Shown here: positions 43,414 through 51,975 of the stretch, piece after piece
Numbering within the stretch: position 1 is the first letter of the stretch
Layout of the letters: every line of letters starts with the position of its first letter
Source: Maritalea sp047634455
GTDB lineage: Bacteria > Pseudomonadota > Alphaproteobacteria > Rhizobiales > Devosiaceae
Direction: 5' to 3'
NCBI RefSeq assembly: GCF_047634455.1
Contig: NZ_JBLIAI010000003.1
Span: forward strand, 62,001 to 126,000
Length of the DNA: 64,000 nucleotides
The notes under the pieces: generated by a model
What the model was told of the DNA's origin: nothing
The model's database searches: none
What the model saw: the letters and a program-made list of their open reading frames with translations, nothing else
Made by a program: the position numbers and the translations under genes

Positions 43414-44913
43414 TTACTCCATAGTCGGAATGGAAAAACTTGCGCCTTCTTTGGTGCCAGAAGGCCAACGCGAGGTGACGGTTTTGGTTTTTGTGTAGAA
43501 CCGGAACGCATCTGGTCCGTGTTGGTTCAAATCACCAAAGCCTGACCGTTTCCAGCCGCCAAATGTGTAATAGGCCAACGGCACGGGGATCGGCACGTTT
43601 ACCCCAACCATGCCCACATTGATGCGGAACGCAAAGTCGCGTGCCGTGTCGCCGTCACGGGTGAAAATTGCAACGCCGTTACCATATTCATGGTCCATCG
43701 CCAGCTTCAAACCAGCTTCATAGTTATCAACCCGCGCTACACACAAAACCGGCCCAAAGATCTCTTGTTTGTAGATTTCCATATCTTCGGTCACATTGTC
43801 GAACAAGCAGGGGCCGACAAAAAAGCCATCTTCGTGCCCCTTGGCGACAAAGTCTCGACCATCAACAACAAGGCTCGCGCCTTCTTTTACACCCTGATCA
43901 ACAAGGCCTTTAACCTTCGCCTGCGCTTCTTTGGTCACCAATGGGCCAAAGTCTGCCTCATCACCGTCAGTGTATGGTCCAACGCGCAATGCTTCTACAC
44001 GCTCCTTGAGTGCTGCGACCAATTTGTCGCCGGTTTCTTTGCCCACGGGAACAGCCACAGAAATTGCCATGCAGCGTTCGCCCGCCGCGCCATAACCTGC
44101 GCCAACCAAAGCGTCGACCACTTGGTTCATGTCCGCATCCGGCATGATGATCATGTGGTTTTTCGCGCCGCCAAAGCACTGAACGCGTTTGCCGTTCGCT
44201 GTGCCGCGTGAATAGATATATTCAGCAATAGGGGTAGAGCCCACAAAGCCAATCGCCTGAATGTCGTCATGGTCCAGAATGCCGTCCACGGCTTCTTTGT
44301 CGCCATGCACCACATTTAACACGCCTTTTGGCGCACCAGCTTCAAGCATCAATTCTGCAAGCATATTCGGCACACTTGGATCGCGCTCCGAAGGCTTAAG
44401 GATAAATGTGTTGCCTGCAGCAATCGCGGGGCAAAATTTCCACATCGGGATCATCGCTGGGAAGTTAAACGGGGTGATACCTGCCACAACGCCCAAAGGT
44501 TGGCGCATAGAATAGATGTCAATGCCGGTTGAAGCTGCGGCGCTATATTCGCCTTTAAGGAAATGCGGCGCACCGATTGCGAATTCTGCGACTTCTAATC
44601 CACGGATTACATCGCCTTTGGCATCAGGGATGGTTTTACCGTGTTCACGCGACAATGCCTCTGCAAGTTTGTCCATATCGCGGTGCAAAAGGTCAACGAA
44701 CTTCATCATCACCCGGCCACGCTTTTGTGGGTTGACTTTCGCCCAACCAATTTGCGCTTCTTTTGCGTTGGCAATTGCCGCGTCCAATTCAGCTTTGTTG
44801 GCGAGCGGCACTTTGGCTTGCACCTTGCCTGTTGCTGGGTTGAAAACATCTGCAAATCGGCCCGAAGTGCCTTTGACATGTTCGCCATTGATGAAGTGGG
44901 TAATCTCGTTCAT
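43414..44913 (-). CDS. mmsA: Methylmalonate-semialdehyde dehydrogenase (CoA-acylating)
   Basis: This 499-residue aldehyde dehydrogenase oxidises methylmalonate semialdehyde to propionyl-CoA. The catalytic Cys is in GAAGERCMAIS. The family-specific features GVVAGITPFNFPAMIPMW and FGGAKNHMIIMPDAD are present. ATG 44913 is preferred over 44949 because GGGAGG lies eight bases upstream and the N-terminus (MNEITHFINGEHV) then matches MmsA. It is the first gene of a ten-gene operon running down to 35007. A divergent LysR-type gene probably controls it through the 44914-45067 region. Confidence 0.94.
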   Translation of the reverse strand: MNEITHFINGEHVKGTSGRFADVFNPATGKVQAKVPLANKAELDAAIANAKEAQIGWAKVNPQKRGRVMMKFVDLLHRDMDKLAEALSREHGKTIPDAKGDVIRGLEVAEFAIGAPHFLKGEYSAAASTGIDIYSMRQPLGVVAGITPFNFPAMIPMWKFCPAIAAGNTFILKPSERDPSVPNMLAELMLEAGAPKGVLNVVHGDKEAVDGILDHDDIQAIGFVGSTPIAEYIYSRGTANGKRVQCFGGAKNHMIIMPDADMNQVVDALVGAGYGAAGERCMAISVAVPVGKETGDKLVAALKERVEALRVGPYTDGDEADFGPLVTKEAQAKVKGLVDQGVKEGASLVVDGRDFVAKGHEDGFFVGPCLFDNVTEDMEIYKQEIFGPVLCVARVDNYEAGLKLAMDHEYGNGVAIFTRDGDTARDFAFRINVGMVGVNVPIPVPLAYYTFGGWKRSGFGDLNQHGPDAFRFYTKTKTVTSRWPSGTKEGASFSIPTME

Positions 44914-44970
44914 TGCGGGTGCCTCCCATAAATGCCACATCGCGTGCATATTAAAACTTTGGTGCGCATC

Positions 44971-45031
44971 ATATTGTGCGCAAACGCAATATCAACAACC
45001 AATATGGCAAAACCATTGTGCATTAATGCAC
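44971..45031. promoter_or_regulatory. Palindromic sites in the mmsA-LysR divergent region
   Basis: GTGCATTAATGCAC (45018-45031) is a perfect 14-base palindrome containing the T-N11-A pattern of LysR-type operators. A second inverted repeat, ATATTG (44971-44976) and CAATAT (44987-44992), lies closer to mmsA. Two sites in a 154-base divergent gap fit the usual recognition and activation sites of a LysR regulator. Confidence 0.5.
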
Positions 45032-45067
45032 TAGTCTAATTCTAGCATATCTGGCAGTATTTGTCCT

Positions 45068-45961
45068 ATGCGAAACAACTGGGATGATTTTCGATTTTTC
45101 CTCGCCGTGGCCCGTCACGGCACGCTTTCTCGTGCAGGTTCTTATTTGGGTGTGGACCATGCAACTGTGGGGCGACGGATCACCGCGCTCGAAGACAGTT
45201 TGGGCGTGCCGCTGTTTCATCGCTCGCCGCAAGGATACAGTTTGGCGGACCAAGGCTACAAACTTTTGCCCCTTGCCGAACAGCTTGAAAGCGACGCGAT
45301 GCGGGTGTTTGATGAGGTGGCTGGCGCATCAACAAGCCTCACAGGGACGGTGCGCATCGCAACCCATGTGGGCATCGCTTCGTTTTTGTTGGCTGAAAGC
45401 GCCGCTGAGCTTTGTCGTCTGCATCCGGGCCTTGAAGTGCAATTGCTGGCGGTACCGCGCTCATTTTCCATGTCCAAACGCGAGGCTGACTTGGTGCTGA
45501 CCGGCACGCGCCCGCAAACTGGCCGGGTAAAAATCAAAAAATTGGCGACCTATCCGTTGCACATTTATGGTGAGCGAAACTATGTGGCGCGCAACCAGCC
45601 GATCAAACAAAAGAAGCATCTCGCCAAACTAAGGGGCATCGGCTATGTGCCCGACATGATTTTCGACAAAGAGCTGGACTATATCCCCAGCGTTGACCCA
45701 AGCCTAAAAGCCCACCTGACGTCAACAAGTCTGCATGTGCAATTGCAAATGGCATTGGCCGGGGCCGGGGTTTGCATATTGCCAGATTACATCGCGAAAA
45801 ACTACGACACTTTGGTGCCTGTGCTTGATGGCAGTATTGAGTTGGAGCGCGAACTATGGCTGACCGTGCCCGAGGATTTTGCGCATCTCACGCGCATCAG
45901 AACCATTGTTGATTTCATCAGCGAAGACGTTGTCTCTCGCATCAAATCAACCAACAAGTAG
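45068..45961 (+). CDS. LysR-family regulator, probable activator of the valine/isoleucine operon
   Basis: This 297-residue protein has an N-terminal winged helix-turn-helix (VARHGTLSRAGSYLGVDHAT, then RRITALEDSLGVPLFHRS) and a LysR substrate-binding domain. It is divergent from mmsA with palindromic sites between. In Pseudomonas mms genes are controlled by an AraC-type MmsR, so use of LysR is a different solution. The MaoC gene follows after 11 bases on the same strand and may be co-transcribed. Confidence 0.85.
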   Translation: MRNNWDDFRFFLAVARHGTLSRAGSYLGVDHATVGRRITALEDSLGVPLFHRSPQGYSLADQGYKLLPLAEQLESDAMRVFDEVAGASTSLTGTVRIATHVGIASFLLAESAAELCRLHPGLEVQLLAVPRSFSMSKREADLVLTGTRPQTGRVKIKKLATYPLHIYGERNYVARNQPIKQKKHLAKLRGIGYVPDMIFDKELDYIPSVDPSLKAHLTSTSLHVQLQMALAGAGVCILPDYIAKNYDTLVPVLDGSIELERELWLTVPEDFAHLTRIRTIVDFISEDVVSRIKSTNK

Positions 45962-45972
45962 ATGAGGAAGAC

Positions 45973-46422
45973 ATGAGCGAAACCCGCTTTTTTGAAGATG
46001 TGCAATTGGGTGAAAAAATCAGAACTGGGACGTTTGAACTAACGGCAGAAAAGGTGCACGAATTTGCATCTGAATATGATCCGCAGTTCATCCACATTGA
46101 CGAAGAGGGTGCAAAAGAGGGGCCGTTTGGCACCATCATCGCCTCGGGTTGGCAGACCTTGTCGGCAACAATGCGCCTGATGGCGCTAGAGAAACCGTTT
46201 GGCAACAATCCTTTGATCGGCATGCGTATTGATGAGCTTAAATTCGCTAAGCCCGTTTTCCCCGGCGAGGCGGTTTATGTGGATGCAGAGGTCGTTTCGC
46301 TAAAAGCCTCTTCCAAGGGTGAGCGCGGCTATGTCGGCATTCGTTTAGATACCAAAACCGTCGGCAACGATGAAATTGCCGCGACGCAAATCTGGACATG
46401 TCTTGTGCCTTGTAGGGTGTAG
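45973..46422 (+). CDS. MaoC-family (R)-specific hydratase
   Basis: This 149-residue single hotdog domain has the hydratase-2 motif: Asp and His in EYDPQFIHIDEEGAK followed by FGTIIASGWQ. The family hydrates trans-2-enoyl-CoA to (R)-3-hydroxyacyl-CoA or acts on related thioesters. It has a GAGGAAG ribosome site six bases before ATG. The link to branched-chain acid catabolism is by position only. It ends one base before the convergent 785-residue gene. Confidence 0.85.
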   Translation: MSETRFFEDVQLGEKIRTGTFELTAEKVHEFASEYDPQFIHIDEEGAKEGPFGTIIASGWQTLSATMRLMALEKPFGNNPLIGMRIDELKFAKPVFPGEAVYVDAEVVSLKASSKGERGYVGIRLDTKTVGNDEIAATQIWTCLVPCRV

Positions 46423-46423
46423 C

Positions 46424-48781
46424 TCAGCGGCCATACCCTGGGGCTTGCCACGCATGTCCGGGAGGGTAAATCCATTTGCGTGAAAAGGGCTGTAGCAATA
46501 ATCCCAAAACGCCGTTCGGTTTGCAAAAATCTAACGGTGCCGGTCCGCCGCCCGCGTCTTTTGATATCGGCATTTGCGCATCACAAAATGCACGACAAGC
46601 TGCCAGTTCCGGCGCGATTTGTTCAGGCTTGCAAGCGACAGGTGAATAGTTTTCATTGCCGCTCCAAAACTCAATTGCTTTTGGTCGCCATGCGCTGATC
46701 TCTGCAGGTTCGGTGGTTAACTCAACCGCCTCTTTGGCCAATTCGGTGATCCGGTCATGTAATATGGTGCGCCGTTCAAGTTGGGCCTCAGTCAAGGGCG
46801 CAGGCATTTCACCGGTGTGGATCAATGGTGGTTTGGGTTCAAAAAATGGACCATTGTGCTGAATGATCGCACCCGTCTCTGTGTTGGTGTAGATATAGAT
46901 TTTGTTGTTTGCAAGCTTGTCCTCAAGCTGTTGCAGTTCCGTTGATGCGTCCTTGAGCATTTTCTCATTTGTCGCCCTTCGTGCCGCAAGGATTTCTGAG
47001 TTTTGCGGATCGTTGGCGCGAACGACACTCAGAACAAGTTGCTGTAAAAAGTTGGCATTTTGCGCTGCTGTGGACTGGATATCGCATCTAGCGTAGCAAT
47101 AGTTCAACGATTTCTCTCCGGCCCTGTCGCGAACAGCACGGCATTCGTCTCGCCAAATGGAGGCCTTTATTTTGCATTGCTCGGCTTCTTCGCCACCAAG
47201 CTTTAGGCAAACATCATCAGGTTCAAATTCGCAGGCACTCACAGGCGCGCGCATTATGCCGGAAGCAATCGCTTGATTTCGCTGATCAAGCAGGTCCTGA
47301 AGCGACAATTGTCCGGGAGCTTTCGGTTGCCCAACTGGGGGGCTGCTGCCCGGCGGAATTGCAACAAGTGGCACGGGCGGCAAAGGATTGATATTAGTTT
47401 GATTGCCCGGCAGTTCTGGCAACTCCCCAAGTCCGGTTGGTGCATCAAACACTGGTGGCTCCGGCAACGGCGTTAGCCCAAGCGGCGCGGGAACAAACGG
47501 TAAAGGCTCAATCGGCAATGGGTCGAAGGCAGGCGGCACGCCAATGTCACCACCATTTAGGCCGCTGCCCTTGGGCTCATCTTCAAATTGTGCGCTGACA
47601 ATCGGTTTCTTGCGGCAATATTTCGTGTTGCAATCGATCAGCGCATCCATCGCTTGATCGCGTTTCTTGCGCGCCTCGCGTACTTTTTGTTCAAGTTCGT
47701 TCAGCTCTTCGAATTTTTGGGAGCTGCCCCCCGGTAATCCCCGTTCAGCTTGGTTGAGCGCGTTGCTGGCAGGTATCAATACATGCTCCAAATGCTGGTC
47801 AACCAGCCGCGCCCACCTCAGGCATTCGCCATATTCGGTGAGCTCCAGTCCATAGGGTATGTCAATATCAAGCGAACGGATCTGGTCGACCATGCGGTCC
47901 GCGTCTTCAGCTGCCGCTTGTGCAATGCTCGCTGGAATGCTGATCAAAAGCCCCGGCAAGGCAAAAAATTCATCCACTTTTTTTTGATGCGCTTTGATGC
48001 TTTGTTGCTGCTCTCGGTATTTACGAGGACTGATCTCGTTTCCGTCACTATTCAAAACGACCAGTTCACGGCCATCCTCGTCAACAAGGGGACGGTCTGG
48101 GTCCAATTCTGGCTCTGAACTTTCCCAAAAATCGTCTGGCAACGGTTCTTCTGCGTCAAAACTTTCGGGGTGATAATAGCTGGTATCCGCGTTGGGCGCC
48201 CCGTAACCAGTGCCGCATGCGCGTTGCCGCCTGTCCAACAAATATTGATAGGTGCCATATGCTTTTGCATATTTCATGCGTTCTTGATCAAACGCAATTT
48301 TGCTTGGACCGGCTTTTTTCATCTCCATACCATCCAACAGGGCTTGCTCATTTTCATTCTTGAATAGCGTTAGGTTTCGAATGGCGAGAGACAATTGAAC
48401 ATCCTCAATTGTCAGCTCCTCTTGCAGTTTGGCGCAACGTGGGCAGGCTGCACTTACCACCGGGTCGGTTGTATCCGGATCAAAAATGCTTTTGTCCAAC
48501 TGCCGCGCGCACTGTTTCTCGCAGTCAGATTGCTCTTTTATGAATTGATCTCGAACTTTGGATATTTCTTGTATTTCCCTGGTCAGAACTGACGGGTCGT
48601 TTGAATAACCGGTTTTGCTTTCTTGACCACCATTCAGCACGAATTGCAACTTTGCCGCGCGCTCTGCAATTTGCAGGTCCATTCCCTCAATCAGCGATGA
48701 ATTATCCGGGCATTCACAGGCAATAGCTGTCGTAACCGACGCAAAAAAGACGATAACAACAAATAACATGCGCACGATCAA
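46424..48781 (-). CDS. Large exported Cys/Pro-rich protein of unknown function
   Basis: This 785-residue protein has a hydrophobic N-terminus (MLFVVIVFFASVTTAIAC). The sequence CECPDNS follows, so the first mature residue could be Cys, but the lipobox is poor. Charged, probably coiled-coil stretches lie at about 30-160 and 340-400. Cys pairs (CEKQC, CPRC, CYARC) suggest disulfides in the periplasm. A strongly proline-rich linker occupies about 415-500 with repeated PLP, PVP and PPV steps. The C-terminus (CDAQMPISKDAGGG on to GHAWQAPGYGR) is again Cys-containing. The start could be at 48781 or four codons later. I do not recognise the family. It stands alone, convergent with maoC. Confidence 0.75.
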   Translation of the reverse strand: MIVRMLFVVIVFFASVTTAIACECPDNSSLIEGMDLQIAERAAKLQFVLNGGQESKTGYSNDPSVLTREIQEISKVRDQFIKEQSDCEKQCARQLDKSIFDPDTTDPVVSAACPRCAKLQEELTIEDVQLSLAIRNLTLFKNENEQALLDGMEMKKAGPSKIAFDQERMKYAKAYGTYQYLLDRRQRACGTGYGAPNADTSYYHPESFDAEEPLPDDFWESSEPELDPDRPLVDEDGRELVVLNSDGNEISPRKYREQQQSIKAHQKKVDEFFALPGLLISIPASIAQAAAEDADRMVDQIRSLDIDIPYGLELTEYGECLRWARLVDQHLEHVLIPASNALNQAERGLPGGSSQKFEELNELEQKVREARKKRDQAMDALIDCNTKYCRKKPIVSAQFEDEPKGSGLNGGDIGVPPAFDPLPIEPLPFVPAPLGLTPLPEPPVFDAPTGLGELPELPGNQTNINPLPPVPLVAIPPGSSPPVGQPKAPGQLSLQDLLDQRNQAIASGIMRAPVSACEFEPDDVCLKLGGEEAEQCKIKASIWRDECRAVRDRAGEKSLNYCYARCDIQSTAAQNANFLQQLVLSVVRANDPQNSEILAARRATNEKMLKDASTELQQLEDKLANNKIYIYTNTETGAIIQHNGPFFEPKPPLIHTGEMPAPLTEAQLERRTILHDRITELAKEAVELTTEPAEISAWRPKAIEFWSGNENYSPVACKPEQIAPELAACRAFCDAQMPISKDAGGGPAPLDFCKPNGVLGLLLQPFSRKWIYPPGHAWQAPGYGR

Positions 48782-49000
48782 AATTCACCTCGATCCAAAA
48801 CCTGTTACCTTAACTTTATCAAGAGTTGGGATTTTCGGCAAATTCGCCTTGCGTTCGTCCGTTCTTTTGCATTTCGGGCCCTTGCTCTACGCACACCAAT
48901 TTGAAATGATCCTCCCCAAATCAACGAAAACAATAGAGTGCGCACATGCACGTTCAACAATCGTCGGTTCTGAAGTTGTCGCTGACGAAGGAGACATTTT

Positions 49001-49873
49001 ATGAGTAAAATTGCATGGATCGGGCTAGGTGTGATGGGTGGACCAATGGCGGGTCATCTGCAAAATGCTGGGCATAGTGTTACAGTATACAACCGCACCG
49101 CGCACCGTGCGCAGACATGGGTAGACACCCATGGCGGCGATATGGCGCTGACGCCCGCACAAGCAGCAAAAGGCTGCGACCTCGTCTTCGCCTGTGTGGG
49201 CAATGATGATGATTTGAAATCAGTGACAATTGGAGAAAATGGCGCGTTCAGTTCGATGGATGAGGGTGCTGTTTTTGTCGATCACACGACTGCCAGCGCG
49301 TCGGTGGCGCGTGAACTTTATGCTGACGCAAAGTCGCGCGGTATTGGGTTTATTGACGCGCCGGTTTCGGGTGGGCAAGCTGGAGCAGAAAACGGCGTGC
49401 TGACGGTCATGTGCGGCGGCGATAAAGATATTTTTGACAGAGCAGCGCCGATCATCGATGCGTACGCTAAGTCGTGCAAATTACTAGGCGATGCTGGCGC
49501 AGGTCAGCTCACCAAAATGGTCAATCAAATATGCATCGCAGGTGTGGTCCAAGGTCTGGCTGAAGGCATGAATTTTGCGCAAAAAGCCGGGCTTGATGGC
49601 GACGCAGTGTTGGACGTGATTTCTAAGGGCGCAGCTGGTTCATGGCAAATGGAAAACCGTGGCTCCACCATGCTAAAAGACGAGTTCGAATTTGGCTTTG
49701 CGGTTGATTGGATGCGCAAGGATTTGGGGATGTGCTTGGCTGAAGCCGATCAAAATGAGGCATCACTGCCCCTGACAGCGCTTGTTGATCAATTTTATAA
49801 AGAAGTGCAGTCGATGGGGGGAAGCCGTTGGGACACATCCAGCCTAATGCGCCGCCTAACGCGGAACAAATAG
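49001..49873 (+). CDS. 3-hydroxyisobutyrate dehydrogenase-family oxidoreductase
   Basis: This 290-residue beta-hydroxyacid dehydrogenase has the Rossmann motif WIGLGVMGGPMAGHL, the substrate motif DAPVSGGQAGAENG and the catalytic Lys in GAGQLTKMVNQICIAG. It is a paralogue of the mmsB product but stands alone, so tartronate semialdehyde, succinic semialdehyde or another beta-hydroxyacid are possible substrates. The ribosome site GAAGGAG precedes ATG 49001. The 219 bases upstream, shared with the divergent 785-residue gene, show no clear operator. Confidence 0.87.
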   Translation: MSKIAWIGLGVMGGPMAGHLQNAGHSVTVYNRTAHRAQTWVDTHGGDMALTPAQAAKGCDLVFACVGNDDDLKSVTIGENGAFSSMDEGAVFVDHTTASASVARELYADAKSRGIGFIDAPVSGGQAGAENGVLTVMCGGDKDIFDRAAPIIDAYAKSCKLLGDAGAGQLTKMVNQICIAGVVQGLAEGMNFAQKAGLDGDAVLDVISKGAAGSWQMENRGSTMLKDEFEFGFAVDWMRKDLGMCLAEADQNEASLPLTALVDQFYKEVQSMGGSRWDTSSLMRRLTRNK

Positions 49874-49914
49874 GACCACACAAACGCACCAGGCTTGCAG
49901 GTCGGTAACGCGGA

Positions 49915-51540
49915 TTACGCTCGACCAACGCCTGTTGGACTGATTGGTATTGCAAATGCTTCTACCCTGTCGCGACCATTTGTCTTGGCATGATACAGGC
50001 GCGCGTCGGCTATCGCAAAAACCTCTAATGTATTGCGTCCTTCGTGCGACATCGCAATGCCGGCGCTGGTTGTCACCCGCAAATCTTGCTCAATCGATGA
50101 CCAGTCCCAAGAACTGATATGTTTTCGAATTCGTTCGCAAATGATCATTGCGCTATCCAATGATGCGTTGGGCAGTAAAATCGCAAATTCTTCGCCCCCA
50201 ATTCGGGCAACCAAGTCGGCTTGTCGGCAATGTTCTTGCATAATGTCGGCGACGAATTTTAAGACATTATCGCCCACCAGATGTGAAAAATTGTCGTTGA
50301 CGGTCTTGAAGTGGTCAAGGTCGAGAACGGCGACGGCATAGTTTGCGTGTATGTCCGCGTCCAGTTGCAGCAATGATTGGTCAAATGCTCGGCGGTTGCC
50401 TAACCCTGTTAGGGCATCCTGGTGCGCTTCCTTTGTCATGCGTTCTGCGTGCACATGCGCCCGCTCGAGTTGGTCGCGCATTTCACTAACATTACTCTTA
50501 TATTCAGCGATGCGGTCTTGCCAATAGGCTCGTCTTGCAAGCGATTTCTTGAATTGGCCATGATATTGTTTAAACGCTTTAAGAGCGGCATCGAGATTGC
50601 CGCCAGCTTCATACGCTTCTGCAACGCGCCGATGGGCATTCATCACATTGTCTGCATCAGGATTGGCAAGCGAAGCTTCTAGCGCCTCAAGTCCAAATGC
50701 AATCGCTTTTTTGCAGTCACCAGACCGGTTGGCCACTTCGCTGCAAGTGTATAGGTAGTGCACCGCACCCACTTCCATCAGACCTTTAGGGAGCTGGCTT
50801 ACTTCTGCCAGCATTTTGTTCGCCGCATCAAAATCACCGCGGACCGCAGCACATTCAGCCGCGTTGCACAATGTCACGAACTGATACCAACTTTGACCGT
50901 TTTCTTTCGCGGCTTGGGCGGCTTGTTGGGTCCACATCAGGGCAACTTGGTAGTGGTCCTGGTGCTCCTGTTCATCGCCTTGTTCCAGCGCATGATCGGC
51001 AGCACGAGAATGATAAAACCCGCGATGTAGCGGCAATGTGGCGCGCATGGATATAAAGTCATGCTGATCCTGGATTTTTTGAGCCTTGTCCAACAACATC
51101 TCGGCTTTGTTGAAATTTGACGCCAAAACAAAGACAATCGCCTGCACGTCCAGCACACGCACTTGTAACTCGAAGTCATCATTTTCGTTGGCCCAAGCCA
51201 GGGCTTTGCTTGCCTCACTATAAGCGTCGTCAGTGAGCCCGACTTGCATGAGAATGCGCGCGTGTATGAAGCGCGCATAAGCCAATAATCCAGGATCGTC
51301 AAATTGCGAAAATAGAGCAAGCGCTTCGTGGATATTCTGTACGGCTTGCTTGGGTTTGTGAAGCCAGCGATATGACCGAGAGACTTCTATGCGGGCGCGC
51401 GCAATAAGATGGGGGTCGCCCAACTCCGTCGCCTTGCGCAGCGCGTCAAGATCACAACGAAGAGCCTGTTGTGGTTTGCCATCCAAATAATTTTGGAATG
51501 CATCTCGCAAATGTTGCTCAATTTCAATGCGCGCGGTCAT
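49915..51540 (-). CDS. Soluble diguanylate cyclase with helical-repeat (TPR-like) N-terminus
   Basis: This 541-residue protein has no membrane segment. Residues about 15-335 are alpha-helical with repeated A/L/Y spacing of TPR type, a short coiled coil spans 340-372, and a GGDEF domain runs from DALTGLGNRR (375-384) to the end. The active site GGEEF is at 448-452 with DLDHFK at 407-412. An inhibitory I-site RQAD at 439-442 is correctly spaced, so the enzyme should make c-di-GMP and be product-inhibited. The helical repeats probably bind a partner or peptide signal. The neighbouring Tad/Cpa genes point to surface attachment, though no direct link is visible. Confidence 0.88.
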   Translation of the reverse strand: MTARIEIEQHLRDAFQNYLDGKPQQALRCDLDALRKATELGDPHLIARARIEVSRSYRWLHKPKQAVQNIHEALALFSQFDDPGLLAYARFIHARILMQVGLTDDAYSEASKALAWANENDDFELQVRVLDVQAIVFVLASNFNKAEMLLDKAQKIQDQHDFISMRATLPLHRGFYHSRAADHALEQGDEQEHQDHYQVALMWTQQAAQAAKENGQSWYQFVTLCNAAECAAVRGDFDAANKMLAEVSQLPKGLMEVGAVHYLYTCSEVANRSGDCKKAIAFGLEALEASLANPDADNVMNAHRRVAEAYEAGGNLDAALKAFKQYHGQFKKSLARRAYWQDRIAEYKSNVSEMRDQLERAHVHAERMTKEAHQDALTGLGNRRAFDQSLLQLDADIHANYAVAVLDLDHFKTVNDNFSHLVGDNVLKFVADIMQEHCRQADLVARIGGEEFAILLPNASLDSAMIICERIRKHISSWDWSSIEQDLRVTTSAGIAMSHEGRNTLEVFAIADARLYHAKTNGRDRVEAFAIPISPTGVGRA

Positions 51541-51975
51541 TTGGCCAAAGAACTCACCAAGTTTGAATAGTGTTGGCCGAGTTTAACCCAACTTAGTTAA
51601 CTGTATGTCGCCAAATTTTGCGGCGCAGTTTGAAACCAATATTGAAGTTGAATTCGACCTACTAAGCCGAATGACGACTTGTCCACAATCGAGATATTGG
51701 GGCGCTCCTTTGGCACCGCGATTAAAGTCAGCACGAGAAATACGCTGAGCGCCAGCGCCAAGTTTGCGCGCGTAAAGGGCTGGGTTGACTATAAGATTTG
51801 ACCCAGGATCAACCCAAAGATTTGCCCAAAAAGGAGCGGTAAACCAGCCCCTTATTCGATCAAAACAATTTTAGCTATTTTTCGAACAAACGAGTGAACT
51901 CTGTGTCGTAGACTGCAACGGCCGAGCATATGCGCTGCGGCAAAAAGATTGCAGGCCAACACAAGCGAGGACGTC
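51541..51975. other. Intergenic region before the partial Tad locus, with a possible remnant frame
   Basis: No standard gene is evident. On the minus strand an open frame of 63 codons (51597-51788) encodes one hydrophobic segment (ALALSVFLVLTLIAV) followed by a basic/polar tail. It has no ATG, only TTG at 51761, and no ribosome site, so it is either a decayed gene or chance. Inverted copies TGGGTTGA (51781-51788) and TCAACCCA (51809-51816) flank a segment reminiscent of the dispersed palindrome seen at 1722. Promoters of the flanking divergent genes must lie here. Confidence 0.35.

Noticed and set aside
43690..44211. 173-codon plus-strand frame inside mmsA
   Set aside because: It is a mirror frame of a conserved aldehyde dehydrogenase; no ribosome site or recognisable domain.
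51541..51975. Flp pilin gene upstream of cpaB
   Set aside because: No frame with a prepilin leader and the Flp hydrophobic segment is present on the plus strand.
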